Below, one piece after another: positions 6,073 through 7,084 of a DNA stretch of 7,084 nucleotides. Position 1 is the stretch's first letter. Each line of letters opens with the position of its first letter. Both the position numbers and the translations under genes were made by a program. Location: positions 1-7,084 of the forward strand of contig JALRIU010000118.1 of assembly GCA_023255355.1 (NCBI GenBank), given 5' to 3'. The DNA comes from Pseudomonadales bacterium (GTDB lineage: Bacteria > Pseudomonadota > Gammaproteobacteria > Pseudomonadales > JAHEIH01). The notes below the pieces were generated by a model. It was given only the letters and a program-made list of their open reading frames with translations, did no database searches and had not been told where the DNA came from.

Positions 6073-7084
6073 ATGAAATATAAATTTGCAACGACTTTTA
6101 TTGCATGCATGCTTGCTTTCCCTGTCACAGCTAACGAAAAACAAGTTTTTTGGGGCGATTTACATTTACACAGTAGCATGTCTTTTGATGCCTTCATCAA
6201 TGGTGCAAGGCTTGTTGGCCCTGAAGAAGCGTTTCGCTTTGCAAAAGGTGAACCTGTAACATCGAATACCGGAACGTTTGCACAATTGCATCGTCCCTTA
6301 GATTTTTTAGCATTAGCTGATCATAGTGAAAACCTTGGCCTGTTTAATCTTTTAGAGAAAGAAGACCCTCGTATTTATGGGCAAGCTATCGGTGATAGAT
6401 ACGGAGAGGTTTTAACGCTTTTTGAAAAAGTTGGTTTACGTAATGCTTTCATGGAGGTTATGAAAAAATACGGTAGGATGCCAATCATGGACGAAAAAAC
6501 TGCCAAGGATATTTGGTCAGACTTAGTTACAGTCGCTGATACATTTAATACCCCTGGTAAATTCACTACGTTGTTAGCATACGAATGGACTGGTATGGTA
6601 ACGGGCGATAATTTACACCGCGTGGTGCTATTTCGCGATGGCGCAGAAAAGGTTGAACAAATCTTGCCACTTAATGCTACGCAGTATTCCGATCCTGAGC
6701 AATTATGGGATTGGTTACAACGCTATCAGGATGTAACTCAAGGCAAGGTTATAGCTATTGCCCATAATGGCAATTTATCCAACGGCCGTATGTTTGCACC
6801 CATGCGAGTTAACGGCCAGCCCTTTGATATTAATTATGTAAAGCAGCGGCAACGGTGGGAGCCCGCCTACGAGGTAACCCAGGTTAAAGGTGATGGCGAA
6901 GCTCATCCTAAATTATCGCCAAACGATCCCTTTGCCGATTTTGAAACCTGGGATAGGGGCAATGTGGCGGCAACCAAGGCGAAAGAAGACCATATGTTGC
7001 GTTACGAATATGCCCGTAATGCGCTCGTTGACGGGCTTTCAATAGAGCAATCTTTGGGAGTAAACCCCTTTAAATTCGCTATGG
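6073..7084 (+). CDS. DUF3604 family protein, predicted exported PHP-like metal hydrolase (partial, C-terminus beyond right edge)
   Basis: The frame is open from ATG 6073 to the window edge, giving 337 complete codons. Family members are commonly about 600-700 residues, so roughly half is visible. An N-terminal signal peptide is likely: MKYK, then a hydrophobic stretch, then PVTA with cleavage expected after Ala20. The mature start reads VFWGDLHLHSSMSFDA, with His31, His33 and Asp39, the hallmark of DUF3604 and of PHP-type metal sites. Further conserved blocks are LALADHSENLG (Asp83, His84, Glu86), LLAYEWTG (about 167-174), AIAHNGN (His231) and EVTQVKGDGEAHP (about 267-279, His278). These are plausible metal ligands. 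The biochemical activity of the family is, to my knowledge, not settled. The upstream ribosome site is weak (GGTGG) and no promoter is evident in the 26 bases after the terminator. Confidence 0.88.
   Translation, partial: MKYKFATTFIACMLAFPVTANEKQVFWGDLHLHSSMSFDAFINGARLVGPEEAFRFAKGEPVTSNTGTFAQLHRPLDFLALADHSENLGLFNLLEKEDPRIYGQAIGDRYGEVLTLFEKVGLRNAFMEVMKKYGRMPIMDEKTAKDIWSDLVTVADTFNTPGKFTTLLAYEWTGMVTGDNLHRVVLFRDGAEKVEQILPLNATQYSDPEQLWDWLQRYQDVTQGKVIAIAHNGNLSNGRMFAPMRVNGQPFDINYVKQRQRWEPAYEVTQVKGDGEAHPKLSPNDPFADFETWDRGNVAATKAKEDHMLRYEYARNALVDGLSIEQSLGVNPFKFAM

Noticed and set aside
6084..6111. Lipoprotein signal at Cys12-14 region of the DUF3604 protein
   Set aside because: Cys12 lies too near the N-terminus and is preceded by FIA, a poor lipobox. 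An ordinary signal peptide ending at VTA fits better.
5994..6200. Minus-strand 68-codon open frame across the terminator and DUF3604 start
   Set aside because: It runs through the terminator hairpin and the signal-peptide coding region of a real gene, so it is a shadow.

Overview
The window looks like a chromosomal piece of a Gram-negative bacterium, most likely a marine-type gammaproteobacterium. This rests on an RND efflux pump with its periplasmic adaptor, Shine-Dalgarno-led genes with tight overlaps, moderately AT-rich DNA, and a secreted DUF3604-type protein. The taxonomic guess is inference from gene content and style, not from a marker gene. No RNA gene, insertion sequence, CRISPR array or integration site was found.

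Layout. Positions 1-3311, minus strand, hold a two-gene efflux operon. A membrane-fusion (adaptor) protein of 402 residues comes first. An inner-membrane RND permease follows, its start overlapping the adaptor stop by 4 bases. The permease runs off the left edge, so only its first 702 residues are visible. No outer-membrane channel gene is in view. Positions 3312-3772 form a 461-base divergent intergenic region with no convincing gene. It contains candidate promoters and two inverted repeats that could control the rightward operon.

Positions 3773-5984, plus strand, hold a compact three-gene operon. It encodes the alpha and beta subunits of a thiamine-diphosphate-dependent 2-oxoacid dehydrogenase E1 (acetoin/pyruvate dehydrogenase-like) and a 76-residue free-standing lipoyl domain with an intact lipoylation motif. 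A clear intrinsic terminator at 6012-6046 closes the operon. There is no E2 acyltransferase core and no E3 dihydrolipoyl dehydrogenase. The module can therefore load and oxidatively decarboxylate or cleave a substrate onto a small mobile lipoyl carrier, but the acyl acceptor enzyme and E3 must come from elsewhere. This is the most interesting feature of the window.

From 6073 to the right edge lies the N-terminal half of a predicted exported DUF3604/PHP-like putative metal-dependent hydrolase, truncated by the window. Whether it shares a function with the dehydrogenase operon is unknown. It sits just 26 bases beyond the terminator with no clear promoter of its own.
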